35,635 bases of DNA. Source: Pseudomonadota bacterium (lineage in GTDB: Bacteria; Pseudomonadota; Gammaproteobacteria; Burkholderiales; Burkholderiaceae_F). Below, piece after piece: positions 16,780 through 28,272 of the stretch; positions within the stretch are counted from its first letter, which is position 1; every line of letters begins with the position of its first letter. The notes under the pieces were generated by a model. The model did no database searches, was not told where the DNA came from, and saw only the letters and a program-made list of their open reading frames with translations. Location of the stretch: positions 1 through 35,635 of the forward strand of contig JAKCCX010000021.1 of the NCBI GenBank assembly GCA_021838715.1, read 5' to 3'. A program made the position numbers and the translations under genes.

Positions 16780-17900
16780 GATGTCTTCTCGTCTTGATCG
16801 CCCGACCCAGGGGCGTTGGCAGGGTTCGATTGGTGCAGGGCTTCCAGCCGGCGGATGCGATCGCGCAGTTCGACCAGGTGGCGCAACAGCGCCGCATTGC
16901 GCTCCCAGTCGCGGTTGCGCATCATCGGGAACACGCCAGTATAGAAATCCGGCTCGCGCAGGCTGCGCGAAACCAGCGTGCCGGCGGCGACGATCGTGCC
17001 GTCGACGATCTGCAGATGACCATGGATCATCGCCGCACCGCCGATCTGGCAATGGCTACCGATGACGGCGCTGCCGGCGATCCCGACGCAGCCCGCGATT
17101 GCCGTATGCGCGCCGATCCGGCAATTGTGTCCGATCTGCACCTGGTTGTCGATTTTCACGCCGTCCTCGACGACCGTGTCCCCCGCCGAGCCGCGGTCGA
17201 TCGTCGTGTTCGCGCCGATCTCGACGTCGTCGCCGATGCGGACGATCCCGGTCTGCGGAATCTTCACCCAGGTGCCGCGCAAGGGTGCGAACCCGAACCC
17301 ATCGGCGCCGATCACCGCGCCCGAATGGATGATCGCCCGGCGACCGATCCGGCAGCCGGCGTAGACCTGCACGCCGCCGTACAGCCGGCTCTCCGCGCCG
17401 ATCTGCACGCCGGGGCCCAGTACGCAGCCAGGTCCGATCCAGACGCCGGCCTCGACCACCGCCCCCGCCCCGACGACGGCATGGGCGTCGATCCGCGCCG
17501 CCGGATCGATCCGGGCGTCGGGTGCGATGGCCGCGCTGGCGGCGCAGCCGGGCACCAGCGTCTCCGTCGGAGCAAGCGCCTGCGCTGCGAAGGCATACCA
17601 CGCATAGGGCGCATCGCAAACGATCAGCGCGCCATGCGCCCGCCCCTCCGGAAACAATGCCGCGCAGTCCGCACCGGACAACACGATCGCGCCGGCGCCG
17701 CTCTGCGCCGCCATGGCGCGATAGCGCGGATTGGAAAGAAACGCAAGATCGCCCGGCCCCGCGGCGTCGAGCGCGGCGGTGCCGGATATGGACACGCCCA
17801 CCCCGCCCTGCGGCGTCGCCGCAAGCGCCCCGTGGCTTCGCCGTTGCACCTCGGCGATCAGGTCAGCGACCGAAAATGTCCCGCCAGGCGCCTCCGCCAT
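16776..17900 (-). CDS. lpxD: UDP-3-O-acylglucosamine N-acyltransferase
   Basis: This 374-aa protein (E. coli 341 aa) performs the third step of lipid A synthesis, N-acylation of UDP-3-O-acylglucosamine. An N-terminal uridine-binding domain (1-110) precedes a long hexapeptide-repeat beta-helix. The catalytic histidine is H258 in [11 protein letters not shown]-terminal helix ([20 protein letters not shown]) matches the family end. The tail after it ([16 protein letters not shown]) is extra. The start follows the skp stop by 4 bp, and its stop overlaps fabZ. Confidence 0.97.
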   Translation of the reverse strand: MAEAPGGTFSVADLIAEVQRRSHGALAATPQGGVGVSISGTAALDAAGPGDLAFLSNPRYRAMAAQSGAGAIVLSGADCAALFPEGRAHGALIVCDAPYAWYAFAAQALAPTETLVPGCAASAAIAPDARIDPAARIDAHAVVGAGAVVEAGVWIGPGCVLGPGVQIGAESRLYGGVQVYAGCRIGRRAIIHSGAVIGADGFGFAPLRGTWVKIPQTGIVRIGDDVEIGANTTIDRGSAGDTVVEDGVKIDNQVQIGHNCRIGAHTAIAGCVGIAGSAVIGSHCQIGGAAMIHGHLQIVDGTIVAAGTLVSRSLREPDFYTGVFPMMRNRDWERNAALLRHLVELRDRIRRLEALHQSNPANAPGSGDQDEKTS

Positions 17901-17904
17901 CGGC

Positions 17905-18423
17905 TCAATGGGCGTTCTGATCCAGGGCCTTGAGCACCTGGTCGGTGATGTCGATCTTCGGGTTGACGTACACCGCATCCTGCAGGATGACGTCATATTT
18001 CTGCTGCTGGGCGATCTGGCGCACGATCCGCTGCGCGTTGCCGAGCAGGGTCTGCAGTTCCTCGTTCTTGCGCTGATTGAGGTCGTCCTGGAATTCGCGA
18101 CGCTTGCGCTGGAACTCGATGTCCATCTCCTGCAGCGCCCGCTGGCGCTGCGCCCGCTGGGCATCCGTGAGCACCGGACCGTCCTTCTCGAACTGGTCCG
18201 CGGCCGCCTTGAGCTTGGCGCTCATGGCCTGGAGTTCCTTGTCGCGAGGTGCGAATTCCTGCGAAAGCCGTTCCTCCGCCGTCTTGGCCGCCGTGGACTC
18301 GCGCATGATGCGCTCGGTGCTGACATAGCCGATCTTGACCGCCGGGTCGGCAATGACCGCGGGCGCGGCCGACGCCAAAAGGACGGCCAGCATTCCCGCT
18401 GCCAGCCATTTCGTATGTTGCAT
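17905..18423 (-). CDS. skp: Periplasmic chaperone Skp (OmpH family)
   Basis: This 172-aa protein has a signal peptide (residues 1-25, ending VIA before DPAVKIGYV). The mature N-terminus, [11 protein letters not shown], is the family hallmark, followed by a long charged coiled-coil (roughly 55-125) that forms the Skp tentacles. Skp carries unfolded outer-membrane proteins across the periplasm to BamA, whose gene is directly upstream. The SD GAAGGGA precedes ATG 18423; the in-frame ATG at 18462 would put charged residues ahead of the signal peptide. lpxD follows after 4 bp. Confidence 0.96.
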   Translation of the reverse strand: MQHTKWLAAGMLAVLLASAAPAVIADPAVKIGYVSTERIMRESTAAKTAEERLSQEFAPRDKELQAMSAKLKAAADQFEKDGPVLTDAQRAQRQRALQEMDIEFQRKRREFQDDLNQRKNEELQTLLGNAQRIVRQIAQQQKYDVILQDAVYVNPKIDITDQVLKALDQNAH

Positions 18424-18474
18424 CGATGTCCCTTCGGAGTGTGGATGGCGGAATTCTGCCACAGCGCCGAGCGG

Positions 18475-20814
18475 TCAGAATCCGGTTCCGATCTGGAACT
18501 GGAAGCGCTGGGTCATGTCGTACGGCTGCATGTGGAACGGGAAAGCGTAGCTCAGCTTGAGCGGGCCCATGGGCGAAATCCACGCGATCCCGATACCCGT
18601 CGCGTAGCGCATCTGGGACAGGGTCACGTTCTGGCCCGGCCCCCAGACGTCGCCGCCGTCGAGGAACATCAGCGCCCGCAGCGACCGGTCGGCGCCGGGC
18701 AGCGGCGCCTGCACCTCCATCGAGCCGGTGAGCATCTTGTTGCCGCCGATCGGATTGCCGTTCGGATCCCGCGGACCCAGCGTTCCCCAGAGATAGCCGC
18801 GGACACTGCCGATGCCGCCGGCATAGAAGTTCTTGAACAGCGGAAACTCCTTGCCGTTATACGCATTGCCGTATCCGCTCTGGCCGTCGAACGCCAGCGT
18901 GAAATCGTCCGGCAGCGGCAGATAGTCCTGGATCTGATAGGTCGCCTTGTAGTACTGCAGGTTGAGCAGCGGCGTACCGGCCTCCACCGACAGGTTCTGG
19001 TAGGTCCCGTCGGTCGGGATCATTGCGCTGTCGCGATGATCGCGCGCCCACCCGAGCGTGGCGATCATGCCGAGCGCCGCGTTGCCGTAGCGGTTGACGT
19101 AGTCGATGTAGCTGAACGGGCTCGCCGACGTCAGCGTGACGTCGTCCTCCTCGAGACCCGCCCCCAGGAACACCGTGTCGAACTCGGTGAACGGGATGCC
19201 GAATCGCTCGGAGAACCCCTTCGAGCCGATGTCCACCGTCGCCAGATTCAGGCGCGAAAAGTTCGAGTTCTGGATATAGATCGAGTCCGTGCGGCTGACC
19301 CCGTCCTGGGTGAAATACGGATCCGTGTGGGTCAGCATGTACGTCCGCGACACGAAACTGGTATCGAGCTGCAGACTGAGCGAATGCCCGGTGCCGAAGA
19401 TGTCCTGCTGCGTGTACGAACCCGAAAGCACCAGGTGCTCGGCGCTGCTGTACCCGGCGCCGGCGGAGATCGAGCCCATGGGCTTTTCGTTGACGTTGTA
19501 GTTGACGTCGATCTGGTCGTGCGTCGCCGGCACCGCCGGCGTGTCCACAGTCACCTTGTCGAAGTAGCCGAGGCGGTCGATCCGGTCCCGCGACAGGCGC
19601 ACCTTGTCCGAGTCGTACCATGCCGACTCGAACTGCCGGATTTCGCGCCGGATCACCTCGTCGCGCGTATGCGTGTTGCCGCTGATGTTGACGTGGCGGA
19701 CGTAGGCCCGACGCCCGGGATCGATGAGGAAGGTGAACGCCACCAGTTGCTTGGCCTTGTTTGCCTCGGGAATCGGCGTGGCGGTGGCGAACGCGTAGCC
19801 CAGCTCGCTCAGCCGGTCGGTCATGCGCTTGGCGATCGCCGTCATCTTGCCGCCGTTGTAGATGTCCCCCGGCTTGACGTCGATCATCTTGCGGAACTCG
19901 GAATCGAGTCCCAGCGTTTCCCCGGCCAGACCCACCTTCGACAGGCGATAGCGCTCGCCCTCGGAGACGTTGATGGTGATGTAGATGTTCTTCTTGTCCG
20001 GGCTGATCGTGACCTGGGTCGATTCGATGCTGAAATCGAGATAGCCCCGCGCAAGATAGAAGGACCGCAGCGTCTCTTCGTCGGCCTGCAGCTTCTGGCG
20101 CGCGTATTTGTCGTGGTTCGAATACCAGGTGAACCACGTCGGCGTCGAAAGCTTCATCTGCTTGTGCAGTTCTTCCGACGAAAAGGCGTGGTTGCCCGTG
20201 AACTGGATCTCCTGGATACGCGCCATCGAACCCTCGTCGATCTGGATCCGGACGTTGACGCGGTTGCGCTCCACCGGGGTCACGGTCGTCGCAATGTGAA
20301 CGCCGTACAGCCCCTTGGTGAGGTACTGCATCTTGAGTTCCTGCACCGCGCGGTCGAGCAGCGAGCGGTCGTAGACCCGCCCCGCCGTGAACCCCACCTC
20401 CTTGAGCGACTTCTTCACCGCATCCTTGTCGAACTCCTTCATCCCGCTGAGTTCGACCTTCGCGATCGCCGGGCGCTCCTCGAGATCGACGATCAGGACG
20501 TTGCCCTCCGCCTCCAGGCGGATGTCCTTGAACAACCCGGTATGGTAGAGCGCATGGATCGCAGCGATGCCCTGCGCCGGCGTATAGCGGTCGCCGACGT
20601 GGATCGGCAGATAGCTGAAGACGGTTCCGGTCTCGGTGCGCTGCACACCCTCGACGCGGATGTCCCGCACGACGAAGTCCTGTGATTCCTGCGCCAGCGC
20701 GCTGCCGCCCACCGCCGCCAAGGCCGCCAGCACCGCGGCGCGCATAGCCGCCGCATGCAAACGCCCAGCCTGCGGGCGGCGCGCACCGCCCGATATTTCT
20801 ACATTCCGACGCAT
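18475..20814 (-). CDS. bamA: Outer-membrane protein assembly factor BamA
   Basis: At up to 779 aa this is the central Omp85 insertase of the BAM complex. A signal peptide ends at about ALA before QESQDFVVRDIRVEG, where the first POTRA domain begins. Five POTRA domains lie in the N-terminal half, including VSEGERYRLSKVGLAG and RRAYVRHVNISGNTHTRDEV. A 16-stranded barrel follows, with the conserved VRGY lid motif at 671-674 and a terminal phenylalanine (FQIGTGF). The ATG at 20814 gives a long n-region; the ATG at 20745 (MRAAVLAALAAVGG) gives a more normal signal peptide and is a real alternative. It sits between rseP and skp, the standard proteobacterial order. Confidence 0.97.
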   Translation of the reverse strand: MRRNVEISGGARRPQAGRLHAAAMRAAVLAALAAVGGSALAQESQDFVVRDIRVEGVQRTETGTVFSYLPIHVGDRYTPAQGIAAIHALYHTGLFKDIRLEAEGNVLIVDLEERPAIAKVELSGMKEFDKDAVKKSLKEVGFTAGRVYDRSLLDRAVQELKMQYLTKGLYGVHIATTVTPVERNRVNVRIQIDEGSMARIQEIQFTGNHAFSSEELHKQMKLSTPTWFTWYSNHDKYARQKLQADEETLRSFYLARGYLDFSIESTQVTISPDKKNIYITINVSEGERYRLSKVGLAGETLGLDSEFRKMIDVKPGDIYNGGKMTAIAKRMTDRLSELGYAFATATPIPEANKAKQLVAFTFLIDPGRRAYVRHVNISGNTHTRDEVIRREIRQFESAWYDSDKVRLSRDRIDRLGYFDKVTVDTPAVPATHDQIDVNYNVNEKPMGSISAGAGYSSAEHLVLSGSYTQQDIFGTGHSLSLQLDTSFVSRTYMLTHTDPYFTQDGVSRTDSIYIQNSNFSRLNLATVDIGSKGFSERFGIPFTEFDTVFLGAGLEEDDVTLTSASPFSYIDYVNRYGNAALGMIATLGWARDHRDSAMIPTDGTYQNLSVEAGTPLLNLQYYKATYQIQDYLPLPDDFTLAFDGQSGYGNAYNGKEFPLFKNFYAGGIGSVRGYLWGTLGPRDPNGNPIGGNKMLTGSMEVQAPLPGADRSLRALMFLDGGDVWGPGQNVTLSQMRYATGIGIAWISPMGPLKLSYAFPFHMQPYDMTQRFQFQIGTGF

Positions 20815-20863
20815 GGAAAAAGGATTCGCGAAGCCAGTTTCGATTCTTGTGTGCCCGCGCGCT

Positions 20864-22207
20864 TCAGGAAAGCAAACGCATCACATCGTTATATAGGGCA
20901 AGCAAGGTCAGCAGGACCAGTATGCCGACGCCCGCACGCTGCGCCATCTCCATCGCGCGTGCCGACGGCGGTTTTCCCCTCACCACCTCGATCGCATAGT
21001 ACAGCAAGTGCCCTCCATCCAGAATCGGAATCGGCAGCAGGTTGAGCACACCCAGGCTGATCGAGACCAGGGCGAGAAATCCCATGTACGCCTCGAGTCC
21101 GAGGCGCGCCGTCTTGCCGGCGGCGTCGGCGATGCTCACCGGGCCGGAAAGATTCCGCCAGGATGCCTTGCCGACGATCATCCGGCCCACCATCCGCAGG
21201 GAAAACACCGAGGTCTCCCAGGTCTGGCCGGCGGCCCGGGCCAAGGCCGCGACGGGCCCGTACCGCACCCGCTGCCATTGCGAAAAATCGATCCCGACCC
21301 GCCCGATCGCCTTGCCGCCCGGGATGGGGACCGTCTCGGGCACGATGGCCACCGTGCGGCGCACGCCGTCGTGCAGAATTTCCCAGGTCTGCCGTTTCCC
21401 GGCTGCAGGCCGGACCGCGAGGCCGACCTCCGAAGCCGTCCGGATGGCAGCGCCATCGATGGTCACGATCCGGTCGCCCACGGTGATTCCCGCCCGCTCT
21501 GCCGGATCGCCGGGCAGCAGGCCCCGCACCACCGGCGCCCCCGCGCCGCGCACGATGCCCAGCCGGTCGAACCACGCCGCGTCGACGTCACCCGCCCCCT
21601 GGGTCGAAAGATCGAGCGTCGCCACCCGCTCGGCGCCACCAATCCCCCGCACCCGCAATCGGACCACGCCATCGGAAACCGCATCGTCCAGCACATCCCA
21701 GCGCAGTTCGTTCCAGGAACGGACCGCCCGGTCGTTGCAGGCCAGCACGAGATCGCCATCGCGCAGTCCGGCTTCGGCCGCCGGGCTGCCGGCCGGCGCC
21801 GGCCCCAGAATCGGCAGCGGCTCCCAGGTGCCCGCCATGTGCAGAATCCAGTACAGCAGCACCGCGAACAGCAGGTTCGCCGCCGGCCCGGCGGCCACGA
21901 TCGCCGCCCGCTTGACGACGTTCTGGCGGGAAAACGACCGCGGCAGCTCGGCCGGCGCGATCGGCAGGCAGTCCGGATCGCGCTCGTCGAGCATCTTCAC
22001 GTACCCGCCGAACGGCACCTGCGAGATCACCCACTCGGTGCGGTCGGGGCCGGAAACGCGCCGCAGCAGGGGCTTGCCGAACCCGACCGAGAACCGCAGC
22101 ACCTTCACGCCGACGAAGCGTGCCACCAAGTAGTGGCCCAGCTCGTGGACCACGATGAGGAGTCCCAGCGCGACGACGAACGCCGCGATGGTGATCACGA
22201 AATCCAT
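20864..22207 (-). CDS. rseP: Regulator of sigma-E protease RseP (site-2 protease)
   Basis: This 447-aa inner-membrane zinc metalloprotease typically cuts the anti-sigma factor RseA within the membrane during the envelope stress response. The HELGH zinc motif is at residues 21-25. The third ligand is in [14 protein letters not shown] near the C-terminus (Asp at about 397). Two PDZ domains lie between, including [20 protein letters not shown] and [20 protein letters not shown]. The first 13 bp overlap the dxr 3' end. No rpoE or rseA gene is in the window. Confidence 0.97.
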   Translation of the reverse strand: MDFVITIAAFVVALGLLIVVHELGHYLVARFVGVKVLRFSVGFGKPLLRRVSGPDRTEWVISQVPFGGYVKMLDERDPDCLPIAPAELPRSFSRQNVVKRAAIVAAGPAANLLFAVLLYWILHMAGTWEPLPILGPAPAGSPAAEAGLRDGDLVLACNDRAVRSWNELRWDVLDDAVSDGVVRLRVRGIGGAERVATLDLSTQGAGDVDAAWFDRLGIVRGAGAPVVRGLLPGDPAERAGITVGDRIVTIDGAAIRTASEVGLAVRPAAGKRQTWEILHDGVRRTVAIVPETVPIPGGKAIGRVGIDFSQWQRVRYGPVAALARAAGQTWETSVFSLRMVGRMIVGKASWRNLSGPVSIADAAGKTARLGLEAYMGFLALVSISLGVLNLLPIPILDGGHLLYYAIEVVRGKPPSARAMEMAQRAGVGILVLLTLLALYNDVMRLLS

Positions 22208-23397
22208 GCGCCCCCGCGCACCGCCTTCTCGGCAACGCCGCGCGCCCAGGCATCGATCTCCAGCACCTCCTCGACCGAGGCCGGCGCCGGCGCCTGCAAG
22301 GCATCAAGGGTGCATTCGATCGTTGCGGCGATGCCCAGGAACGACAGGCGGCGCTCCAGAAACGCGTTCACCGCCACCTCGTTGGCGGCGTTGAGCGTGA
22401 TGCTCGCCGCCGGCCCGGCGGACAAGGCGCGATAGGCCAGCCCCAGGCAGGGAAACCGTTCGAGATCCGGCGCCTCGAAGTGCAGCGCGCCAAGGCGCAG
22501 GAAATCGAGACGGGGCGAGCCGCTCTCGATCCGCTCCGGATATCCCAGGCAATACGCGATGGGCGTGCGCATGTCGGGCGTTCCCAATTGCGCGAGCACC
22601 GACCCGTCGCCGAATTCGACCATCGAGTGGATCACGCTCTGGGGATGGACGACGACGTCGATGCGATCGCGCCCGAACCCGAAGAGCCAGCTCGCCTCGA
22701 TGACCTCGAGGCCCTTGTTCATCAGGGTTGCCGAATCAACCGAGATCTTCCGACCCATGCTCCAGTTCGGATGCGCGCAGGCTTCCTCCGGCGTGATACC
22801 GGCGAAATCGCGCCGTTGCCGGAACGGTCCGCCCGAGGCGGTGAGAATGAGGCGGCGGACGTCGGCGGAGCCATTGGCCGACGCGGCCCCGGCGAGGCAT
22901 TGGTGGATCGCATTGTGTTCGCTGTCCACCGGCAGCAGGGTCGCGCCGCCGGTCCGCACCGCGTCGAGCAGCAGGGAACCGGCGCAGACCACCGATTCCT
23001 TGTTTGCGAGCAGCAGCCGTTTTCCGGCCCGCGCAGCGGCGATCGAGGGCAGCAGACCGGCCGCACCGACGATCGCGGCGACGACGACCTGCGCATCTTC
23101 GCACTGCGCCGCCTCGACCAGCGCGCCGGGGCCGCTGCGAACCTCCACGGCGCCATCGGCCAGACCGGCCGCGCGCAGCGCATCTCGCAGCGCGCCCTCG
23201 CGCGCCGCATCGCCGATGACCGCCAACCGGGGGCGGAAGCGCACGCACAACTGCGCCAGTTCCTCGACGCGCGACTGGGCGGTGAGCGCGGTGACGCGGA
23301 ACCGGTCGGGATGGCGGGCGATCACGTCGAGCGTGCTTGCGCCGATCGATCCGGTCGCGCCGAGAATGCTTACCCCTTGGGAAGGTACGTGTTGCAT
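22195..23397 (-). CDS. dxr: 1-deoxy-D-xylulose 5-phosphate reductoisomerase
   Basis: This 400-aa enzyme makes 2-C-methyl-D-erythritol 4-phosphate, the committed step of the MEP isoprenoid pathway that feeds UppS. The NADPH motif GATGSIG is at 13-19. Other signatures are [10 protein letters not shown], the metal-binding [27 protein letters not shown], and [14 protein letters not shown]. It is the classical target of fosmidomycin. The start is 16 bp after the cdsA stop and the end overlaps rseP, so the group is translationally coupled. Confidence 0.98.
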   Translation of the reverse strand: MQHVPSQGVSILGATGSIGASTLDVIARHPDRFRVTALTAQSRVEELAQLCVRFRPRLAVIGDAAREGALRDALRAAGLADGAVEVRSGPGALVEAAQCEDAQVVVAAIVGAAGLLPSIAAARAGKRLLLANKESVVCAGSLLLDAVRTGGATLLPVDSEHNAIHQCLAGAASANGSADVRRLILTASGGPFRQRRDFAGITPEEACAHPNWSMGRKISVDSATLMNKGLEVIEASWLFGFGRDRIDVVVHPQSVIHSMVEFGDGSVLAQLGTPDMRTPIAYCLGYPERIESGSPRLDFLRLGALHFEAPDLERFPCLGLAYRALSAGPAASITLNAANEVAVNAFLERRLSFLGIAATIECTLDALQAPAPASVEEVLEIDAWARGVAEKAVRGGAWIS

Positions 23398-23413
23398 GGG
23401 AATTCGGGTCCTG

Positions 23414-24262
23414 TCAGGAAACGCGCATCAGCCACCACTGCGCGAAGACGGCGAGCGCAACCGCCGGCAGCGTCGCATCGATCCGATCCCAGACTCCGCC
23501 ATGGCCGGGCAGGATCGTACCGCTGTCCTTGACTCCCGCCTGCCGCTTGACGAGGCTCTCGAACAGATCGCCGACGACGCTCAACGCAACGAACACGACC
23601 AGGATCGCGGTCCCGCCCACCGGCGTCGCCCGCAGCAGCGCCACCGGCCAGAGATCCGCGCCCGGCGACGACAGCCGCAATGCCCAGGCGCATAACGCGA
23701 CGGCAACCACGGCACCGCCCACACCCTCCCAGGTCTTCCCGGGACTGATCCGCGGGGCGAGCTTATGCCTGCCGATTGACCGGCCGGTGAAATACGCCGC
23801 GGCATCGGCCAGCCAGACCAGCGCGAGCACCGAAAGCGTCCAGCCGGCGCCCTGGTGCAACAGCCGCGCCACGCACAGCCAGGCGGCCCCGCCCAGCGCA
23901 AATGCCGCGGCGATCGAAATCGCGTCCGGGATCCGCATCGCGCGGTCCGCCGGCCGCCGCTGCGCCGCGACCAGCACCCCTGCGATCGCGAACCAGAGCG
24001 CCACCGCGCCCCCCGCGACCGCGGCGAGCGCCGCCGGCGCAGGCCGGAATCCCATGCGGTCCAGCGACCAGGCGGCCGCCGCCGCGATCGCCGCCGCCGC
24101 CGCGGCAATCGGCGTGCCGACACGCGCGAGCCGCAACCATTCGAAGAGCGCGACCCCAAGAAACACCGCCGCGGCCGTCACCAGCCAGGCAATGCCGAGC
24201 GCGCCCAAGAACATCACGCCGGCAAGCAGCGCGGCCGCCGTATAGATGCGGGTTTTCAGCAT
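23414..24262 (-). CDS. cdsA: Phosphatidate cytidylyltransferase (CDP-diacylglycerol synthase)
   Basis: This 282-aa inner-membrane protein makes CDP-diacylglycerol for all phospholipids. It has about eight membrane helices and the family signature [20 protein letters not shown] followed by GVWDRID near the C-terminus. The start [16 protein letters not shown] (ATG 24262) is typical and overlaps the uppS 3' end by 7 bp. The longer in-frame extension runs antisense-like into uppS coding sequence and was rejected. Alanine-rich stretches around residues 50-65 are GC-driven. Confidence 0.96.
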   Translation of the reverse strand: MLKTRIYTAAALLAGVMFLGALGIAWLVTAAAVFLGVALFEWLRLARVGTPIAAAAAAIAAAAAWSLDRMGFRPAPAALAAVAGGAVALWFAIAGVLVAAQRRPADRAMRIPDAISIAAAFALGGAAWLCVARLLHQGAGWTLSVLALVWLADAAAYFTGRSIGRHKLAPRISPGKTWEGVGGAVVAVALCAWALRLSSPGADLWPVALLRATPVGGTAILVVFVALSVVGDLFESLVKRQAGVKDSGTILPGHGGVWDRIDATLPAVALAVFAQWWLMRVS

Positions 24263-25050
24263 CGCGCGCCGCCCGGATCCCGCACCTGCTCGCTCGTCCG
24301 TCCGAAGCGGCGCTCGCGCCCCGCATACCAGGACAGCGCCCGGGAAAACGCCTCGGCACCGAAATCGGGCCACAGTGCCTCGGTGAAGTAGATCTCGGCG
24401 TAGGCCAGTTGCCAAAGAAGAAAGTTGCTGATGCGCTGCTCGCCGCTGGTGCGGATCAGCAGATCCGGGTCGGGAGCGAAGGACAGCGCCAGGTGTTGCG
24501 CAAACGATGCCTCGTCCGGCAGAACCCCGGTATCGCGGTATGCCTGCGCAAGTTTCGCCGCGGCCTGCACGATGTCCCAGCGGCCGCTGTAGCTCGCGCA
24601 GATCGTGAGGTGCAGCCGGGTTGCAGCGTCTCCCGGCACCGCCGTGCGATCCTGGGCGCTCCGGATGAGTTCGCGCAGCTTCGGCTCGAACGTGTCGATC
24701 TGCCCCACGACGTGCAGCCGCACGCCGTTGCGGATCAAGCCGTCGATCTCCTTCTGCAGGGAACTCATGAAGAGGCGCATCAGCACCGAAACCTCTTCCG
24801 CCGGCCGGGCCCAGTTCTCGGAGCTGAATGCGAACAGGGTCAGGTACTCCACCCCGTGCGCGATCGATGCCTCGATGACCGCGCGCACCGATTCCACTCC
24901 GCGGGAGTGCCCGGCGACGCGCGGCAGAAAGCGCGCCTTGGCCCAGCGCCCGTTGCCATCCATGATGATGGCAACATGGCGCGGAACCGCCGCGCGCGCG
25001 GAATGGGGATGCCGATCCGCAGCCATCGGACCAACCAACGGCGCGGCCAT
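24256..25050 (-). CDS. uppS: Polyprenyl (undecaprenyl) diphosphate synthase
   Basis: This 264-aa cis-prenyltransferase builds the C55 carrier lipid from farnesyl diphosphate and [17 protein letters not shown] contains the catalytic aspartate (D31 from this start). Further motifs are [11 protein letters not shown] and the C-terminal [19 protein letters not shown] with ALWPDF. The ATG at 25050 shares one base with the frr stop (TGATG); ATG 25026 is an alternative. UppP, which recycles the product, is encoded at 3866-4711 in the same window. Confidence 0.97.
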   Translation of the reverse strand: MAAPLVGPMAADRHPHSARAAVPRHVAIIMDGNGRWAKARFLPRVAGHSRGVESVRAVIEASIAHGVEYLTLFAFSSENWARPAEEVSVLMRLFMSSLQKEIDGLIRNGVRLHVVGQIDTFEPKLRELIRSAQDRTAVPGDAATRLHLTICASYSGRWDIVQAAAKLAQAYRDTGVLPDEASFAQHLALSFAPDPDLLIRTSGEQRISNFLLWQLAYAEIYFTEALWPDFGAEAFSRALSWYAGRERRFGRTSEQVRDPGGARC

Positions 25051-25610
25051 CAGACCGTCAGGATCTCTTTTTCTTTTTCCGCGACGAGGCGATCGACGTC
25101 GGCGACGAAGCGATCGGTCAGCTTCTGGATGTCATCCTGCGCGCGTCGTTCCTCGTCCTCGGAAATTTCCTTCTTCTTGAGCAGTTCCTTGAGATGCTGA
25201 TTGGCGTCGCGTCGCAGATTCCGGACGGCGACCCGCGCATCCTCCCCCTCGCCCTTGACCACCTTGGCCAGATCGCGCCGTCGTTCCTCGGTGAGCGCCG
25301 GCATGGGAACGCGCAACAGGTCGCCCTGCGCGGCGGGGTTCAAGCCGAGGTCCGATTCGCGGATCGCCTTCTCGATCGCCGAGAGCAGCTTTTTCTCCCA
25401 CGGCTGCACGCTGAGGGTGCGCGCATCGAGCAGGCCGACGTTGGCCACCTGCGTGATCGGAACCATCGATCCGTAGTAGTCGACCTGCACGTGGTCGAGA
25501 ATGCCCGTGTGCGCGCGTCCGGTCCGCACCTTTGCCAGGTCCGTCTTCAATGCCTCGATCGACTTGAGCATGCGGCTCTCGGTCGTCGTACGAATTTCCG
25601 CGATGGTCAT
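25050..25610 (-). CDS. frr: Ribosome recycling factor
   Basis: This 186-aa protein (E. coli 185) splits post-termination ribosomes together with EF-G. Signatures are [21 protein letters not shown], the [17 protein letters not shown] segment, and [20 protein letters not shown] in the long helical bundle. GGGGAAG upstream of ATG 25610 is a good SD. It lies 20 bp after pyrH and shares one base with uppS. Confidence 0.98.
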   Translation of the reverse strand: MTIAEIRTTTESRMLKSIEALKTDLAKVRTGRAHTGILDHVQVDYYGSMVPITQVANVGLLDARTLSVQPWEKKLLSAIEKAIRESDLGLNPAAQGDLLRVPMPALTEERRRDLAKVVKGEGEDARVAVRNLRRDANQHLKELLKKKEISEDEERRAQDDIQKLTDRFVADVDRLVAEKEKEILTV

Positions 25611-25630
25611 GGAGTCTTCCCCGCTGCTGG

Positions 25631-26341
25631 TTATGCGTGTACCAAAGTACCTTCGTCCTCGCCGTTCACCGCGCGCATCAGCGCGCCCGGCCGCGAGATG
25701 TTGAACACCCGGATCGGCAGGCGCTGATCGCGGCACAAGGCGAATGCCGTCGCATCCATGATGCGCAGATCGCGCGTCAAGGCATCGTCGAACGTGATGC
25801 TCGCGTACCGCACCGCGCCGGGATCCTTGCGGGGGTCGGCCGAATACACGCCGTCGACCTTGGTCGCCTTGAAGACGACCTCGGCGCCGACCTCCGCGCC
25901 GCGCAGCGCCGCCGCGGTATCCGTGGTGAAGAACGGATTGCCGGTGCCTGCGGCGAAGATCACGATCTTGCCCTCATCAAGGTAGCGCATCGCCTTCGGG
26001 CGGATGTACGGCTCGACCACCTGCTCGACATGGAGCGCCGATTGCACGCGCGCTTCCAGCCCGGCATGGCGCATGGCATCCTGCAACGCCATCGCGTTCA
26101 TGATCGTCGCCATCATCCCCATGTAATCCGCCGTGGCGCGATCCATCCCCGCGGCGCCCAGCGCGACGCCGCGGAAGATGTTGCCGCCGCCGATGACGAT
26201 GGCGACCTGCACGCCCATGCGCTGCACGTCGCCGATGTCGCGGACCATGGTTTCGATCGTATTGCGGTTGATGCCGAATGCGTCCTCGCCCATCAGGGCT
26301 TCACCCGACAACTTGAGCAAGATCCTCCGATACATGGCCAT
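25631..26341 (-). CDS. pyrH: UMP kinase
   Basis: This 236-aa amino-acid-kinase-fold hexamer phosphorylates UMP to UDP in pyrimidine synthesis. [14 protein letters not shown], the glycine-rich [32 protein letters not shown] and [14 protein letters not shown] are diagnostic. The start ATG 26341 (MAMYRR) has a GGAAGGG SD; ATG 26335 is a near alternative. It sits between tsf and frr, the usual order. A long minus-strand frame merges it with sequence antisense in frame to tsf, but that extension is an artefact. Confidence 0.98.
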   Translation of the reverse strand: MAMYRRILLKLSGEALMGEDAFGINRNTIETMVRDIGDVQRMGVQVAIVIGGGNIFRGVALGAAGMDRATADYMGMMATIMNAMALQDAMRHAGLEARVQSALHVEQVVEPYIRPKAMRYLDEGKIVIFAAGTGNPFFTTDTAAALRGAEVGAEVVFKATKVDGVYSADPRKDPGAVRYASITFDDALTRDLRIMDATAFALCRDQRLPIRVFNISRPGALMRAVNGEDEGTLVHA

Positions 26342-26358
26342 GGTGCCGCGCCCTTCCG

Positions 26359-27261
<903 letters not shown>

Positions 27262-27278
27262 TTCTTTCTCTCCAATAC

Positions 27279-27306
27279 GCGAAAGGGGCATCCCTGCCCC
27301 TTTCGC
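27279..27306 (-). terminator. Perfect 12-bp hairpin between rpsB and tsf (attenuator-like)
   Basis: Bases 27279-27290 (GCGAAAGGGGCA) pair perfectly with 27295-27306 around a 4-base loop, 21 bp downstream of the rpsB stop. There is no U-tract on the minus strand, so it is more likely a partial terminator or RNA processing/stability element that sets S2 above EF-Ts than a full stop. E. coli also has an attenuating element in this gap. Confidence 0.7.
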
Positions 27307-27327
27307 CATCCATCAAAAACCAGGGGC

Positions 27328-28086
27328 TTACGCCTCTTCCGAAGCGGAGCCTTCCTCTACTTCCACGAATTCGTCGCCGCCCGCCGCGGCAACCACGTTC
27401 TGCAACCCGAGCGCCTTGCCCTCGAGGATCGCGTCGGCGACGCCGCGCGCGTACAGGCGGACCGCCCGGCTGGAATCGTCATTGCCCGGAATGACGTAGG
27501 TGACACCCGCCGGCGAGTGGTTGGTATCGACGATGCCCACCACCGGGATGCCCAGCTTCTCAGCCTCGGTGATGGCGATCTTGTGATAGCCGACATCGAC
27601 CACGAACAGGGCGTCGGGCAGCGTGTTCATGTCCTTGATGCCGCCGATCGAGCGATTGAGCTTGTCGATCTCGCGGGTGAAGGTCAGCGCTTCCTTCTTC
27701 GACATGCGCTCGAGCCCGCCGTCGGCGACGATCTGCTCCATGTCCTTGAGGCGCTTGATCGAGGTCTTGATGGTCTTGAAGTTCGTCAGGAACCCGCCCA
27801 GCCAGCGCTGGTCGACATACGGCATGCCGGCGCGGGTGGCTTCCTCGACCATGATCTCGCGCGCCTGGCGCTTGGTGCCGACAAAGAGCACCGTACCGCG
27901 GTTCGACGCGGTCTGGCGCAGGAATTTGGCCGCCTCGCCGAACTGTTCCACCGTCCGTTCGAGGTTGATGATATGAATCTTGTTGCGATGGCCGTAGATG
28001 TACGGGGCCATCTTGGGGTTCCAGAAACGAGTCTGGTGTCCGAAATGGACACCCGCTTCCAGCATTTCACGCATGGTGACGGACAT
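27328..28086 (-). CDS. rpsB: 30S ribosomal protein S2
   Basis: This 252-aa protein (E. coli 241) has the family start [53 protein letters not shown] and [20 protein letters not shown]2 binds late to the 30S platform and in E. coli represses its own operon. GGAGAA before ATG 28086 is the SD. An acidic C-terminal tail ([12 protein letters not shown]) is normal for the group. It is the first gene of the 16-gene minus-strand cluster and is divergent from map. Confidence 0.98.
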   Translation of the reverse strand: MSVTMREMLEAGVHFGHQTRFWNPKMAPYIYGHRNKIHIINLERTVEQFGEAAKFLRQTASNRGTVLFVGTKRQAREIMVEEATRAGMPYVDQRWLGGFLTNFKTIKTSIKRLKDMEQIVADGGLERMSKKEALTFTREIDKLNRSIGGIKDMNTLPDALFVVDVGYHKIAITEAEKLGIPVVGIVDTNHSPAGVTYVIPGNDDSSRAVRLYARGVADAILEGKALGLQNVVAAAGGDEFVEVEEGSASEEA

Positions 28087-28272
28087 GATCGACTTCTCCA
28101 AGGTTGGGTCTGACGCAACTGCCAAAAAACCGGAAAGCACCTTGGCGGCAGCGCGCGCGTTTACGAAACTTCTGAAGCATCTCCCGAACCCAGGATGCCC
28201 GCGGGGCGAATTTTCCCGGGAAAATCGGTAGAGCTTTGTATTATATCGATTCTTGGAAACGACACCCTCTTC
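28087..28272. promoter_or_regulatory. Divergent rpsB / map regulatory region with a 16-bp palindrome
   Basis: On the minus strand TATAAT (28245-28240) is a consensus -10 for rpsB, giving a leader of roughly 147 nt; no convincing -35 was found upstream. ATTTTCCCGGGAAAAT (28210-28225) is a perfect 16-bp palindrome that would lie early in the rpsB transcript and upstream of map. It may be an operator or form an RNA hairpin. The long leader would allow S2 autoregulation as in E. coli, but no S2 site was recognised. Confidence 0.6.

Noticed and set aside
17731-20685. 984-aa open frame on the plus strand
   Set aside because: It is antisense to lpxD, skp and bamA, has arginine/histidine-rich composition without family resemblance, and is explained by codon-position GC bias.
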